Origin: Nocardioides gilvus
GTDB lineage: Bacteria > Actinomycetota > Actinomycetes > Propionibacteriales > Nocardioidaceae
Assembly (NCBI RefSeq): GCF_003194605.1
Contig: NZ_QHKY01000004.1
Coordinates: 62,001 to 126,000, forward strand
Length of the DNA stretch: 64,000 nt
Direction: 5' to 3'
Shown here: positions 25,301-32,451 of the stretch, piece by piece
Numbering within the stretch: position 1 is the first letter of the stretch
Layout of the letters: each line of letters starts with the position of its first letter
Position numbers and translations under genes: made by a program
Notes under the pieces: model-generated
What the model was told of the DNA's origin: nothing
Databases searched by the model: none
The model's input: the letters and a program-made list of their open reading frames with translations, nothing else

Positions 25301-25768
25301 GTGCCCACCGACGAGTCCGGGTTGGGTGTCGAGCGCAACGTGTTCCGGTACCTGCCTGCGCCCACGGTCGTACGTGCCGCAGCCGGGACCCATCCGGCGC
25401 ACCTGCTGCGGGTCGTCTCGGCGGGGGTGACGGCGGGTGCCGTTGCGCGGGTCAGCGTCGCGCCCGAGACCTCGCCGGCCCTGGTCGCAGGGGTGGCTGA
25501 CCTGGCGGAGGTCACGGTGGAGTCGGACGAGGAGTGGCGCGTCAGCCTCGACCGCGACGGTGCGCGGCGCGTACGTCTGTTGGGCGCGGACCGCTCGCTG
25601 CTCGCGCAGGGTGGGACTCCACGTCCTGACCTCGTCGTGCACGACCACGCGGTGGTCGAGTCCGGACGGGTGGAGTTGCTCCCCTTCGTGCTGGAGCAGT
25701 CGATCAGCCTGACCGCGCACCGGTTCGGAACGCCGGTGGAGGTGGCCGGATGGCTGCGGTGTCGGTGA
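22331..25768 (+). CDS. putA: Bifunctional proline dehydrogenase / delta-1-pyrroline-5-carboxylate dehydrogenase
   Basis: 1145 aa from ATG 22331, preceded by GGAGGG eight bases upstream. The N-terminal half is the FAD-dependent proline dehydrogenase barrel (DHVSIKVSS, KVRLVKGANLPME, RIGVAGHN, EFEMLLGM). The second half is an aldehyde dehydrogenase fold with the NAD-binding segment TPPWNFPVAIPAG, general base Glu in LLAETSGKN and catalytic Cys in GQKCSAAS. No N-terminal ribbon-helix-helix domain, so it is not an autorepressor. It oxidises proline to glutamate. The 3' end overlaps the convergent ornithine cyclodeaminase gene by 65 bases, and the two enzymes form a linear ornithine-proline-glutamate path. 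Confidence 0.96.
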   Translation: MDTPKPLRPTTDSSAIEAEVDDLVRAWLLAAEDHPEGRAPRRLADILRDPAGLSFVVAFVDTVIRPQDPGVAATNLLRLSRSVPQSLPLHQRVALRAGGQAGRGMPRLVIPVVRLALRRMVGHLVVDARDTRFTRVTRQLRQDGVRLNVNLLGEAVLGHEEAARRLEGTRRLLARDDVDHVSIKVSSVSGPHSPWAHDEVVAEVVTALTPLFESAAVGPLKRITLDMEEYRDLELTFDVFTTLLELPALKHLTAGIVLQAYLPDSLEVLARLQEWAARRRLDGGAPIKVRLVKGANLPMERVDAALHDWPLAVWGSKQETDTHYKRLLDHALRPEHVENVRIGVAGHNLFDVAYAWLLAGRRGVREAIEFEMLLGMAPGQAEAVRRTVGGLLLYTPVVHPREFDVAISYLVRRLEEGAGAENFMSSVFELASDQQAYDREFARFKASLAGLDTESSGPRRTQDRAHDPAPEPMVRFRNVADTDPSLAGNRRWAAAVLSRAERSRVGEETTVRASIDSRASLERVIVDATAGAVGWAGRTAAQRAAVLRQAGVELECRRAELLEVMAHECGKTLDQSDPEVSEAIDFANFYALSAEELERVDGAVPVPVEVTVVTPPWNFPVAIPAGSTLAALATGSAVVLKPAGAARRCGAVLAEALWAAGVPRDVLQLVNVSESDLGSTLVGDPRVGRVVLTGAYETAELFAGFRDDLVLLAETSGKNAIVVTPHADLDLAVRDVVRSAFGHAGQKCSAASLVILVGSVATSRRFLQQLVDAVTSLRVGPAWDVQTEMGPLIGPAGGKLLRALTTLEPGERWMVEPRRLDDEGRLWSPGVKEGVTGGSVTHLVEFFGPVLGVMTAETLDEAIGLQNQVEYGLTAGLHSLDPDEIRRWIESVEAGNLYVNRATTGAVVRRQPFGGWKKSGVGPGFKAGGRNHLFGLVDWESRPAEQSAPLSRTSRTILALGESLGLAGADLEFLRRSLGSDAQAWSGEFTVPTDESGLGVERNVFRYLPAPTVVRAAAGTHPAHLLRVVSAGVTAGAVARVSVAPETSPALVAGVADLAEVTVESDEEWRVSLDRDGARRVRLLGADRSLLAQGGTPRPDLVVHDHAVVESGRVELLPFVLEQSISLTAHRFGTPVEVAGWLRCR

Positions 25769-26777
25769 GGAGGCTGTACAGGTCCTTGGGGTCGACCGGT
25801 TCGGCGATCAGGTCGAGGTGGGTGACCCAGGCGGTGCCCGACACGGCAGCGCGTGCATGACGAAGGACCGAGAAGTCCTCGATCGCGAAACCGACTGAGT
25901 CGAAGACGGTGATCTGCTCGGCCGACGTGCGGCCGGGGTCCGACCCGACCACCACTTCCCACAGCTCGGTGCAAGCGAAGTCAGCGGGCATCTGTTGGAT
26001 CTCTCCCTCGATGCGGGTCTGTTCGGTGTGCTCGACGAAGACCTTGGACCGCACGAGGAGGGCGGCCTCCAGTTCGGTCTTGCCCGGGCAGTCCCCGCCG
26101 ATGGCGTTGACGTGCACGCCCGACTCCACCATGGCCGAGGTCAGCACGGTGGCGTTGGTCTTGTCGGCCGTGCAGGTCGTGATCACCTGAGCCCCCGCGA
26201 CTGCCTCCTCGGCATCGGCGGCGACATGGACGTCGAATCCCAGGGCGGTGGCGTTCCGCACGAACTTGGCCACCGTGTGAGGGTCGGTGTCGTGGACGCG
26301 CAACGAGTTGATGCCGAGCTCGGTCCGGAAGGCGAGGGCCTGGAACTCAGCCTGTGAGCCGGTGCCGATCATGGCCATCACGTGGCTCCGCGGGGGTGCC
26401 AGGAAGCGCGCCGCGAGTGCTGAGGTGGCGGCGGTGCGCAGGGCCGTGAGCAACGTCATCTCGGCCATGAACACCGGATAGCCGCTGCTCACATCGGCCA
26501 GTACACCGAAGGCGGTCACCGTCTGGAGGCCGTGGCCCGGATTGGAGGGATGGCCGTTGACGTACTTGAACGAATAGGTCAGCCCGTCACTGGTCGGCAT
26601 CAGTTCGATCACTCCCGTGGGGGAGTGGGACGCGGCACGGGGCGATCGCTCGAACGACTCCCAGCGACGGAAGTCGCTCTCCAAGGTCCCGATGAGACTG
26701 GTGATGAGTTCCTGGGCGCCGGTCTCGTTGATCCAACGAACAGCGCCGGTGACGTCGAGGAGAGGGACTGTCGGCAT
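25704..26777 (-). CDS. Ornithine cyclodeaminase family enzyme
   Basis: 357 aa from ATG 26777 with a strong AGGAGG box; the open frame continues upstream to 26834 without support. It has the NAD-binding Rossmann motif GTGSQAEFQALAF, an N-terminal substrate segment with DGLTYSFKYVNGHPSN, and the mu-crystallin-like acidic region (VNAIGGDCPGKTELE). The larger size and these segments match the ornithine cyclodeaminase type used in arginine/ornithine breakdown, which converts ornithine to proline and ammonia. The convergent putA then oxidises proline, so the pairing supports ornithine catabolism. The C-terminal residues lie antisense to the putA end. Confidence 0.9.
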   Translation of the reverse strand: MPTVPLLDVTGAVRWINETGAQELITSLIGTLESDFRRWESFERSPRAASHSPTGVIELMPTSDGLTYSFKYVNGHPSNPGHGLQTVTAFGVLADVSSGYPVFMAEMTLLTALRTAATSALAARFLAPPRSHVMAMIGTGSQAEFQALAFRTELGINSLRVHDTDPHTVAKFVRNATALGFDVHVAADAEEAVAGAQVITTCTADKTNATVLTSAMVESGVHVNAIGGDCPGKTELEAALLVRSKVFVEHTEQTRIEGEIQQMPADFACTELWEVVVGSDPGRTSAEQITVFDSVGFAIEDFSVLRHARAAVSGTAWVTHLDLIAEPVDPKDLYSLLTDTAAIRPPPPAFRTGARSG

Positions 26778-26893
26778 GGGACCTCCTGTGCGGAGCGGAG
26801 GGCCAACGGTAGGTACAGGGACCGGCAATGGCAATGGCTGCAGGTCTCAGTGTCATCACGGAGACAGCGGGTGCTCGCGAGGTGGGCCTTCCT

Positions 26894-26899
26894 TACAGT
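26894..26899 (+). promoter_or_regulatory. Candidate -10 box of leaderless upstream ORF
   Basis: TACAGT is followed by exactly six bases and then ATG 26906, matching the leaderless pattern seen before adh, pgsA, pdxS, relA and rarA. Confidence 0.4.
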
Positions 26900-26905
26900 C
26901 ATCGC

Positions 26906-26977
26906 ATGAATCCTCCCGCCGCGGTTGCGGTCGACCTGCCGTGCCAGGTCTCGCTCGGCACGGGTGTCGCACGGTGA
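26906..26977 (+). CDS. 23-codon upstream ORF coupled to the esterase gene
   Basis: Open frame of 23 codons beginning MNPPAAVAVD and ending GVAR. Its TGA stop overlaps the esterase GTG start as GTGA, the arrangement used for translational coupling. No Shine-Dalgarno sequence, but a TACAGT box six bases before the ATG suggests leaderless initiation. It may be a leader peptide that tunes esterase translation. A role as a product peptide has no support. Translation is inferred. Confidence 0.45.
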   Translation: MNPPAAVAVDLPCQVSLGTGVAR

Positions 26978-28185
26978 CCCGCCATCCGGAGCCCTCGACA
27001 CGACGCCCTCCCAAGGTGCCGCGCCCCGATCCGGTGCCCCGGGTGCCCGGACCGCTGGACGAGCTGTCGACGACTGAGGCGCTGCGCTGGTGGCAGGGCG
27101 CCGGGACGATGCCGCACGTGCGTGCGGAGCCCGAGGGGCAGGCCGTCTACACCTTCTGCTGGCAGGACGGGGAGGCCGAACGGGTCCTCCTCTGGGCCAA
27201 CCGTCTCACTGACGAGACGGATCTCCCTGCGACCATGATGACCAGGGTGGTGGACACGGATCTCTGGCACGCCTCCTTCCGGCTGCCGACCGACTGGCGC
27301 GCGTCGTACTGCTTCCTCGCCGACCGTCCGGGGGAGGAGTCCTCGTGGTGGGGTGAGCGCGACCAGTCCGCCCTGCGGCGAGCCCTGGACCGGGGCGAGG
27401 TCGACCCCCGCAACCCGGTCTGGAGTCACAACCGCGCCGGCGTCCGACAGTCGGTGGCCGAAGGGCCGGACGCCGCCTCTCAACCGTGGCGTGAGCGGCG
27501 CGCCGACGTGGACCGCGGGACCGTGACGCGACATCAGGTGGCCGGCCGCGACGTGTGGCTCCACGACCCGGCCGGGCACGCCGTGACCGAGGAGTTGGCG
27601 CTCCTGGTCGTCCTGGACGGAGAGGTCTGGTTGGACCAGCAGGACCTGCCCACGACCCTCGACAACCTCTGGAGCGACGCAGCAGCCCCGGTCCACCGGA
27701 CCGTCTTCGTCTCCTCCGGCGGTGTCGACCGACGATGGTCCGAGTTGGGCATGGGTGACGCGGGCGTCGCGCTCGTGGTGGAGGAGGTGCTGCCCTGGGT
27801 GCGCACAGCGCGCGCGGTCCTGCCCGGACCGGGTGCGGTGACCGTCAGTGGACAGAGCCTCGGAGGTCTCGCTGCGCTGCGGTGCGGGCTGCTCGCTCCC
27901 GGGTCCGTCGGACGTGTGGCCAGCCAGTCAGCCTCGACGTGGCAGGACGACCTGGCGTCGGCGATCGAGGCGTACGCCACCGACCCTCCGTCCGAGCCCC
28001 TGCGGATCCACCTGTCACACGGGGAGCACGAGTGGGTGCTGGTGCCGGGCCACGACGGTCTCGCCAGTCGGCTGGAGGCTGCTGGTGTCCGGGTGGAGCG
28101 CGCGTTCCACTGCGGCGGACATGACTATGCGTGGTGGTGTGGAGCGCTCCCTGACGCCCTGGTGTGGTTGTCCCGATCCTCTTGA
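26974..28185 (+). CDS. Fes-like enterochelin/ferric-siderophore esterase family hydrolase
   Basis: 403 aa from GTG 26974. An N-terminal Fes-type beta domain (about 45-180; segments VYTFCWQDG, DLWHASFRLP, YCFLADRPG) precedes an alpha/beta hydrolase domain with nucleophile serine in SGQSLGGLAALRCG and a C-terminal histidine in HCGGHDYAWW. This organisation matches enterobactin esterase Fes/IroD, which hydrolyse ester bonds of ferric catecholate siderophores in the cytosol to release iron. No siderophore synthesis or transport genes are adjacent and no IdeR/DmdR-type iron box is evident, so the natural substrate is uncertain. Translation appears coupled to a 23-codon upstream ORF. Confidence 0.85.
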   Translation: MTRHPEPSTRRPPKVPRPDPVPRVPGPLDELSTTEALRWWQGAGTMPHVRAEPEGQAVYTFCWQDGEAERVLLWANRLTDETDLPATMMTRVVDTDLWHASFRLPTDWRASYCFLADRPGEESSWWGERDQSALRRALDRGEVDPRNPVWSHNRAGVRQSVAEGPDAASQPWRERRADVDRGTVTRHQVAGRDVWLHDPAGHAVTEELALLVVLDGEVWLDQQDLPTTLDNLWSDAAAPVHRTVFVSSGGVDRRWSELGMGDAGVALVVEEVLPWVRTARAVLPGPGAVTVSGQSLGGLAALRCGLLAPGSVGRVASQSASTWQDDLASAIEAYATDPPSEPLRIHLSHGEHEWVLVPGHDGLASRLEAAGVRVERAFHCGGHDYAWWCGALPDALVWLSRSS

Positions 28186-28210
28186 CCTCTAAACATCAGA
28201 CATTTAGAGT
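28182..28210 (+). promoter_or_regulatory. Promoter with overlapping operator-like inverted repeat for the catabolic operon
   Basis: TTGACC (28182-28187), a 17-base spacer and TAGAGT (28205-28210) form a near-consensus housekeeping promoter. Across it lies a perfect inverted repeat CTCTAAA (28187-28193), nine bases, TTTAGAG (28203-28209). The AT-rich palindrome in a GC-rich setting, covering spacer and -10, suggests a repressor of the TetR or GntR type. No regulator gene is adjacent. Confidence 0.65.
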
Positions 28211-28246
28211 GGAGCCCACCTAGCGCGGCAGACAGAGGAGTGGACA

Positions 28247-28783
28247 GTGGGCATCAAGGCAGGTTGGCAAGGGCGGTTCTTCGAGGACTTCGAGGTCGGG
28301 GACATCTACCAGCACCCATTGGGTCGCACCATCTCCGAGTACGACAACACCCAGTTCACGTTGATGACGATGAACACCAACCAGATGCACTTCAACTCCG
28401 AGTACTCGGCGAAGTCGGAGTTCGGCAAGCCCCTGGTCGTCTCCACGCTGACGGTCGCCATCGCCGTCGGTCAGAGCGTCACCGACCTCACCCAGAACGC
28501 CTTCGCGAACCTGGGCTGGGACGACATCAAGATGACCCACCCGGTCTTCGCCGGCGACACGCTCTACAGCGAGTCGGTCGTGCTGGAGAAGCGTGAGTCG
28601 GCCAAGCGTCCCCACGCCGGCATCGTGACCGTCAAGACCCGGACCCTCAACCAGGACGGTGACGAGGTCTGCTCCTTCAAGCGCATGTTCTACGTCTACA
28701 AGACGGGGGCACAGCAGCTCGAGGGTCTCTTCCCCGAGGGCAAGCGCTCGTTGTTGTCCGGCACCGACCTCGACGAGGACTGA
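28247..28783 (+). CDS. MaoC-family hydratase, itaconyl-/mesaconyl-CoA hydratase type
   Basis: 178 aa from a GTG with AGGAG six bases upstream. The hot-dog fold carries a hydratase pattern with DNTQFT/NTNQMHFN in place of the usual D-x4-H region and an FGKPLVVSTLTVAIAVGQSV helix. The closest known type I recognise is the actinobacterial hydratase that pairs with citramalyl-CoA lyase (Rv2499c-like), and half of the larger mesaconyl-CoA hydratase Mch. It would add water to an unsaturated branched dicarboxyl-CoA. First gene of an eleven-gene operon whose last gene encodes a CitE-type lyase, which fits such a hydration/cleavage pair. Confidence 0.78.
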   Translation: MGIKAGWQGRFFEDFEVGDIYQHPLGRTISEYDNTQFTLMTMNTNQMHFNSEYSAKSEFGKPLVVSTLTVAIAVGQSVTDLTQNAFANLGWDDIKMTHPVFAGDTLYSESVVLEKRESAKRPHAGIVTVKTRTLNQDGDEVCSFKRMFYVYKTGAQQLEGLFPEGKRSLLSGTDLDED

Positions 28784-28790
28784 GACCATC

Positions 28791-29825
28791 ATGCGGATCA
28801 CCTTTGCCCCGTGGGGCGAGACCCTCGCCGAGCTGGCTGACGTCTCCCGCCGTGCCGAGGAGGCCGGTGCCGAGGTCATCTGGCTCCAGGAGCTCCACCG
28901 GAGTGCCAGCATCAGTGCAGCAGCCGTGGCTCAGGCCACCACCACTGCCCAGGTCGGTACCGCCATCCAGCTTGCGTTCACGCGCAGCCCGATGATCACC
29001 GCCCTGGAGGCGCTCGACCTGGACGAGCTGGCTGACGGCCGGTTCATCCTGGGGCTCGGCACGGGCGTGCAACGCCTTGTCGAGGACTGGCACAACGCCC
29101 GCTGGGGCAAGCCGATCGGCCACATGCGCGAGACCGTACGCAACGTCCGTCACTTCATGGCCAATGCGACACGTGGTGAGGCGATGGAGCTCGACGGAGA
29201 GTACGAGCCGATGCGGATCCGTGGCTACGAGCGTCCCTACCCTGTGCGCCGGACCGAGATCCCTGTCTATCTGGCGGCGATGGGCCCCGCGATGACTCGT
29301 CTGGCCGGTCGTATCGGTGACGGTTGGATCAGCCACGAGCTCTGCTCGCCCCGTTACATGTCCGAGCGGATCCTGCCCGAGATCGAGGCGGGTATCGCCG
29401 CAGTCGAGGGCAAGGAGCGCAAGGACGTCGAGTTGGTCGTCTCTGCCTGCTGTTCGGTCGACGCCGATCCGCGCGCTGCCTTCGAACGGGTGCGCAGCCA
29501 CGTGGGCTTCTACGCCAGCGTGCGCACCTACGCCGACTTCTTCGAGTTCCATGGCCTCGGGGAGGCCCAGCAGCGGGTCGTCGAGGCGTTCCGAGCGGGC
29601 ACCGGTGCCGACTACCTCGGTGACGTCGTCACCCCGGAGATGGCCGACGCCATCACTCTCAACGGGGACCGTGACCGGGTGATCGAGCAGATCCGCGCCT
29701 ACGAGGGCATTGCCGACGCGGTGAAGCTCTCTGCTCCTACACATGGCCTCGCCCCTCAGCAGGTGCGCAAGGGCCAGGACGAGGTCATTGACCTCATCGC
29801 GACTATCACCGGAGGACGCAAGTGA
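28791..29825 (+). CDS. LLM-class flavin (probably F420) dependent oxidoreductase
   Basis: 344 aa from ATG 28791, seven bases after the hydratase stop. TIM-barrel luciferase-like fold with EVIWLQELHR, TAIQLAFTRSP, GRFILGLGTGVQ and PVYLAAMGPAMTRLAGRIGDGW, features of the F420-binding subgroup related to methylene-H4MPT reductase. It could dehydrogenate an alcohol or reduce an enoyl/keto intermediate; a monooxygenase role is less likely without a separate flavin reductase. The stop overlaps the next GTG start (GTGA), indicating coupled translation. Confidence 0.82.
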   Translation: MRITFAPWGETLAELADVSRRAEEAGAEVIWLQELHRSASISAAAVAQATTTAQVGTAIQLAFTRSPMITALEALDLDELADGRFILGLGTGVQRLVEDWHNARWGKPIGHMRETVRNVRHFMANATRGEAMELDGEYEPMRIRGYERPYPVRRTEIPVYLAAMGPAMTRLAGRIGDGWISHELCSPRYMSERILPEIEAGIAAVEGKERKDVELVVSACCSVDADPRAAFERVRSHVGFYASVRTYADFFEFHGLGEAQQRVVEAFRAGTGADYLGDVVTPEMADAITLNGDRDRVIEQIRAYEGIADAVKLSAPTHGLAPQQVRKGQDEVIDLIATITGGRK

Positions 29826-31042
29826 ACGCCCGCAAGCCGCTCGAGGACATCCGCATCATCTCGCTCGAGCAGTACGGCGCAGGTCCCTTCGGGTCCGTGC
29901 ACCTGGCCGATCTCGGGGCCGAGGTCATCAAGATCGAGGACCCGAGCGTGGGTGGCGACGTCGGCCGCTACGTGCCGCCCTACTTCGAGGGTGAGGACTC
30001 CCTCTTCTTCGAGACGTTCAACCGGAACAAGAAGTCGATCTCCATCGACATCAAGACGCCGGCGGGCCGCGAGGTCTTCGAGGACCTGGTCCGCAACGCC
30101 GACGCCGTCTACTCCAACCTGCGCGGTGACGTGCCGGAGAAGATCGGCATCACCTACGACCAGCTCAAGCACCTCAACCCCAAGATCGTGTGCTGCTCGT
30201 TGACCGGCTTCGGCATGACCGGGCCGCGGATGAAGGAGCCCGGCTACGACTACGTCCTGCAGGGCCTGGCCGGCTGGATGGAGCTCACCGGTGAGCCCGA
30301 CGGCCCGCCGACCAAGTCGGGCCTCTCGCTGGTCGACTTCTCCGGTGGCTACGTCGCGGCCCTGTCGTTGATGTCGGGCCTGCACGCGGCGAAGCGCGAC
30401 GGCGTCGGGATGGACTGCGACGTCTCGCTCTACGACACCGCGATGTCGATGCTGACCTACCCGGCGACCTGGCACCTCAACGCCGGCTACCAGCCGCAAC
30501 GGATCTCGCACTCCGCCCACCCCTCGCTGGTGCCCTTCCAGGCCTTCGAGGCCTCGGACGGTTGGTTCATCGTGGGATGCGCCAAGGAGAAGTTCTGGGT
30601 GCGCCTGGCCGAGGTCATCGGCCGTCCGGAGTGGGCCCAGGAGGGCTCGCCGTTCGAGACCTTCTCCGGTCGCAACGAGCGCCGTGAGGAGTTGATCGCC
30701 GAGCTGGACGCGATCTTCGCGACCAAGACGGTCGATCACTGGCTCAGCCTCTGCTACCCGGCCTCCATCCCGTGCGGCCCGATCAACGACGTGGAGGCGG
30801 CGCTCAAGGACGAGCACCTGAGCGCTCGCAACATGCTCGTCGAGACCGAGCACCCGCACTACGGCACGGTGACCCAGCTGGCCTCTCCGGTGCGCGTCGG
30901 TGCGGAGCTGCCGACGTACGTCCGTGCCCCCAGGCGCAACGAGCACTTCGACGAGGTGCTCGACCAGGTGGCCGGGTACGACGCCGACAAGGTCGCCGCG
31001 CTCAAGGCAGCTGGGGCGTTCGGCAAGGTCCAGGACGCCTGA
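29822..31042 (+). CDS. Class III (CaiB/BaiF) CoA-transferase
   Basis: 406 aa. Family III features: N-terminal LEQYGAGPFGSVHLADLGAEVIKIED, FETFNRNKKSISIDIKTPAGREVFEDLV, and the active-site aspartate in GYDYVLQGLAGWM. These enzymes move CoA between carboxylic acids through an aspartyl-CoA thioester. In this operon it would activate the pathway acid by taking CoA from a product thioester such as succinyl-CoA, or shift CoA between two carboxyl groups as in mesaconyl-CoA C1-C4 transfer. Start overlaps the upstream stop (GTGA) and its stop overlaps the next start (TGATG). Confidence 0.9.
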   Translation: MNARKPLEDIRIISLEQYGAGPFGSVHLADLGAEVIKIEDPSVGGDVGRYVPPYFEGEDSLFFETFNRNKKSISIDIKTPAGREVFEDLVRNADAVYSNLRGDVPEKIGITYDQLKHLNPKIVCCSLTGFGMTGPRMKEPGYDYVLQGLAGWMELTGEPDGPPTKSGLSLVDFSGGYVAALSLMSGLHAAKRDGVGMDCDVSLYDTAMSMLTYPATWHLNAGYQPQRISHSAHPSLVPFQAFEASDGWFIVGCAKEKFWVRLAEVIGRPEWAQEGSPFETFSGRNERREELIAELDAIFATKTVDHWLSLCYPASIPCGPINDVEAALKDEHLSARNMLVETEHPHYGTVTQLASPVRVGAELPTYVRAPRRNEHFDEVLDQVAGYDADKVAALKAAGAFGKVQDA

Positions 31043-32451
31043 TGATCGCCTCGCAGCTCGCTGCGTGGGCGGTCGGAACGCTCGACGTCCCCGACGAGGT
31101 CGTGCACGCCGCCACCCGGCACCTCCTCGACGGTCTCGGCAACGCGGTGGCCGGAGCGCGCGCGGGTGCTGCTCACCCGGCCGTCTCGGTGGCGCTGGGT
31201 CTCGGTGGTCCGGCGGAGTCCACCGTCCTGGGGTCGAGGTCCAGGATCTCCGCCCCGGCGGCCGGACTGGCCAACGGGACACTGGTGCACGCCCTCGACT
31301 TCGACGACACCCACGCCGGTGGCCTGGTGCACTCGACGTCCGTCGTGCTCCCGGCAGCCTTCGCGGTGGGGGAGCAGGTCGGCGCCACCGGCCGTCAGAT
31401 CTTCGAGGCGGCCGTCGTCGGCTACGAGGTGGCCTGCCGGGTCGCGGCCGCCGCACCCAACGGTTTCCACTCCCAGGGCCTGCACGCCACGATGGTGGCC
31501 GGGGTCTTCTCCTCAGCAGCGGTCGCGGCGCGCCTGATGGGGCTCAGCCCCGAGCAGGCGACCAACGCGTTGGGCATCGCCGGGAGCCAGGCCGGTGGCC
31601 TCCTGGCCTTCCTGGCCACGGGGGCGAGCACCAAGCAGTTGCACCCCGGGTTCGCGTCCCAGTCGGGGATCATCGCTGCCCGCCTGGCCCAGGCGGGCGC
31701 GACCGGACCTGACTCCGTCTTCGACGGACCGCACGGCGTGTACGACGCCCTCGCCCCGGCTGCGATGGCTGCCGGCAGGGTGGACGCCTCGTCGATCCTG
31801 CGCGACCTCGGCTCGGCCTCCGCCCAGGACTGGCAGACGACCCGGATCGGGATCAAGCCGTGGCCGACCTGCCAGTTGGCGCACGCCACCATGGCAGCAG
31901 CGCAGGTGGCCCTGGCCGAGGCAGGTGCCGAGGTCGCCGACATCGTGGCCCTCCACGCCCAGGTGCACCCGGACTCGGCCGCGGTCGTCTGCGCCACCGA
32001 CCGTGACCTCACCCGTCCGGTGAGTGCCTACGCGGCGAAGTTCTCGCTGCCGTGGAGCGTCGCGGCGATCCTGGTGGACGGCGTCGTCGGCGTCGACACC
32101 TACGGTGGTACCCATCTCGGGCGAGCTGAGATCAGCGACCTCGCGGCCAGGATCACCTGGGACGTCACCCCCTACGACGTGGTGGCGGCCGACGCACCCG
32201 GCGACGTGGTCCTCACGTTGGCCGACGGCTCGAAGGTCACCGGTCACGTCGACCGCAGCCCCGGCGGCGGAAGCAATCCGCTCTCCGACGATGGGCTCTT
32301 CGCCAAGTTCTCCGGCAACGTCGGGCCGCTCGCGCCCGACCTGGCCGCGGCAGTACGTAACCTTCCGGAGGCAGCAGACCTCACCGTTGTCCTGACCCTG
32401 GCCGCGCAGGCGGCTGGTCACCCCGTCTCTCTCGAGGAGTCCATCGCATGA
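31042..32451 (+). CDS. MmgE/PrpD family protein (2-methylcitrate dehydratase / cis-aconitate decarboxylase-like)
   Basis: 469 aa from ATG 31042. MmgE/PrpD fold with HALDFDDTHAGGLVHSTSVVLPAAFAVGE near residue 90 and SQAGGLLAFLATGASTKQLHPGFASQSG near residue 185, both typical. Members dehydrate 2-methylcitrate, decarboxylate cis-aconitate to itaconate, or act on other hydroxy- or tricarboxylic acids. In an operon with an itaconyl/mesaconyl-CoA-type hydratase, a CoA-transferase and a CitE-type lyase, an isomerising, dehydrating or decarboxylating step feeding a branched dicarboxylic acid is plausible. The exact reaction cannot be read from sequence. Its stop overlaps the next ATG by four bases. 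Confidence 0.85.
   Translation: MIASQLAAWAVGTLDVPDEVVHAATRHLLDGLGNAVAGARAGAAHPAVSVALGLGGPAESTVLGSRSRISAPAAGLANGTLVHALDFDDTHAGGLVHSTSVVLPAAFAVGEQVGATGRQIFEAAVVGYEVACRVAAAAPNGFHSQGLHATMVAGVFSSAAVAARLMGLSPEQATNALGIAGSQAGGLLAFLATGASTKQLHPGFASQSGIIAARLAQAGATGPDSVFDGPHGVYDALAPAAMAAGRVDASSILRDLGSASAQDWQTTRIGIKPWPTCQLAHATMAAAQVALAEAGAEVADIVALHAQVHPDSAAVVCATDRDLTRPVSAYAAKFSLPWSVAAILVDGVVGVDTYGGTHLGRAEISDLAARITWDVTPYDVVAADAPGDVVLTLADGSKVTGHVDRSPGGGSNPLSDDGLFAKFSGNVGPLAPDLAAAVRNLPEAADLTVVLTLAAQAAGHPVSLEESIA

Noticed and set aside
26906-26977. The uORF as a ribosomal peptide (lasso or similar) precursor
   Set aside because: It has no leader/core features and no modification genes nearby; a translational leader is simpler.
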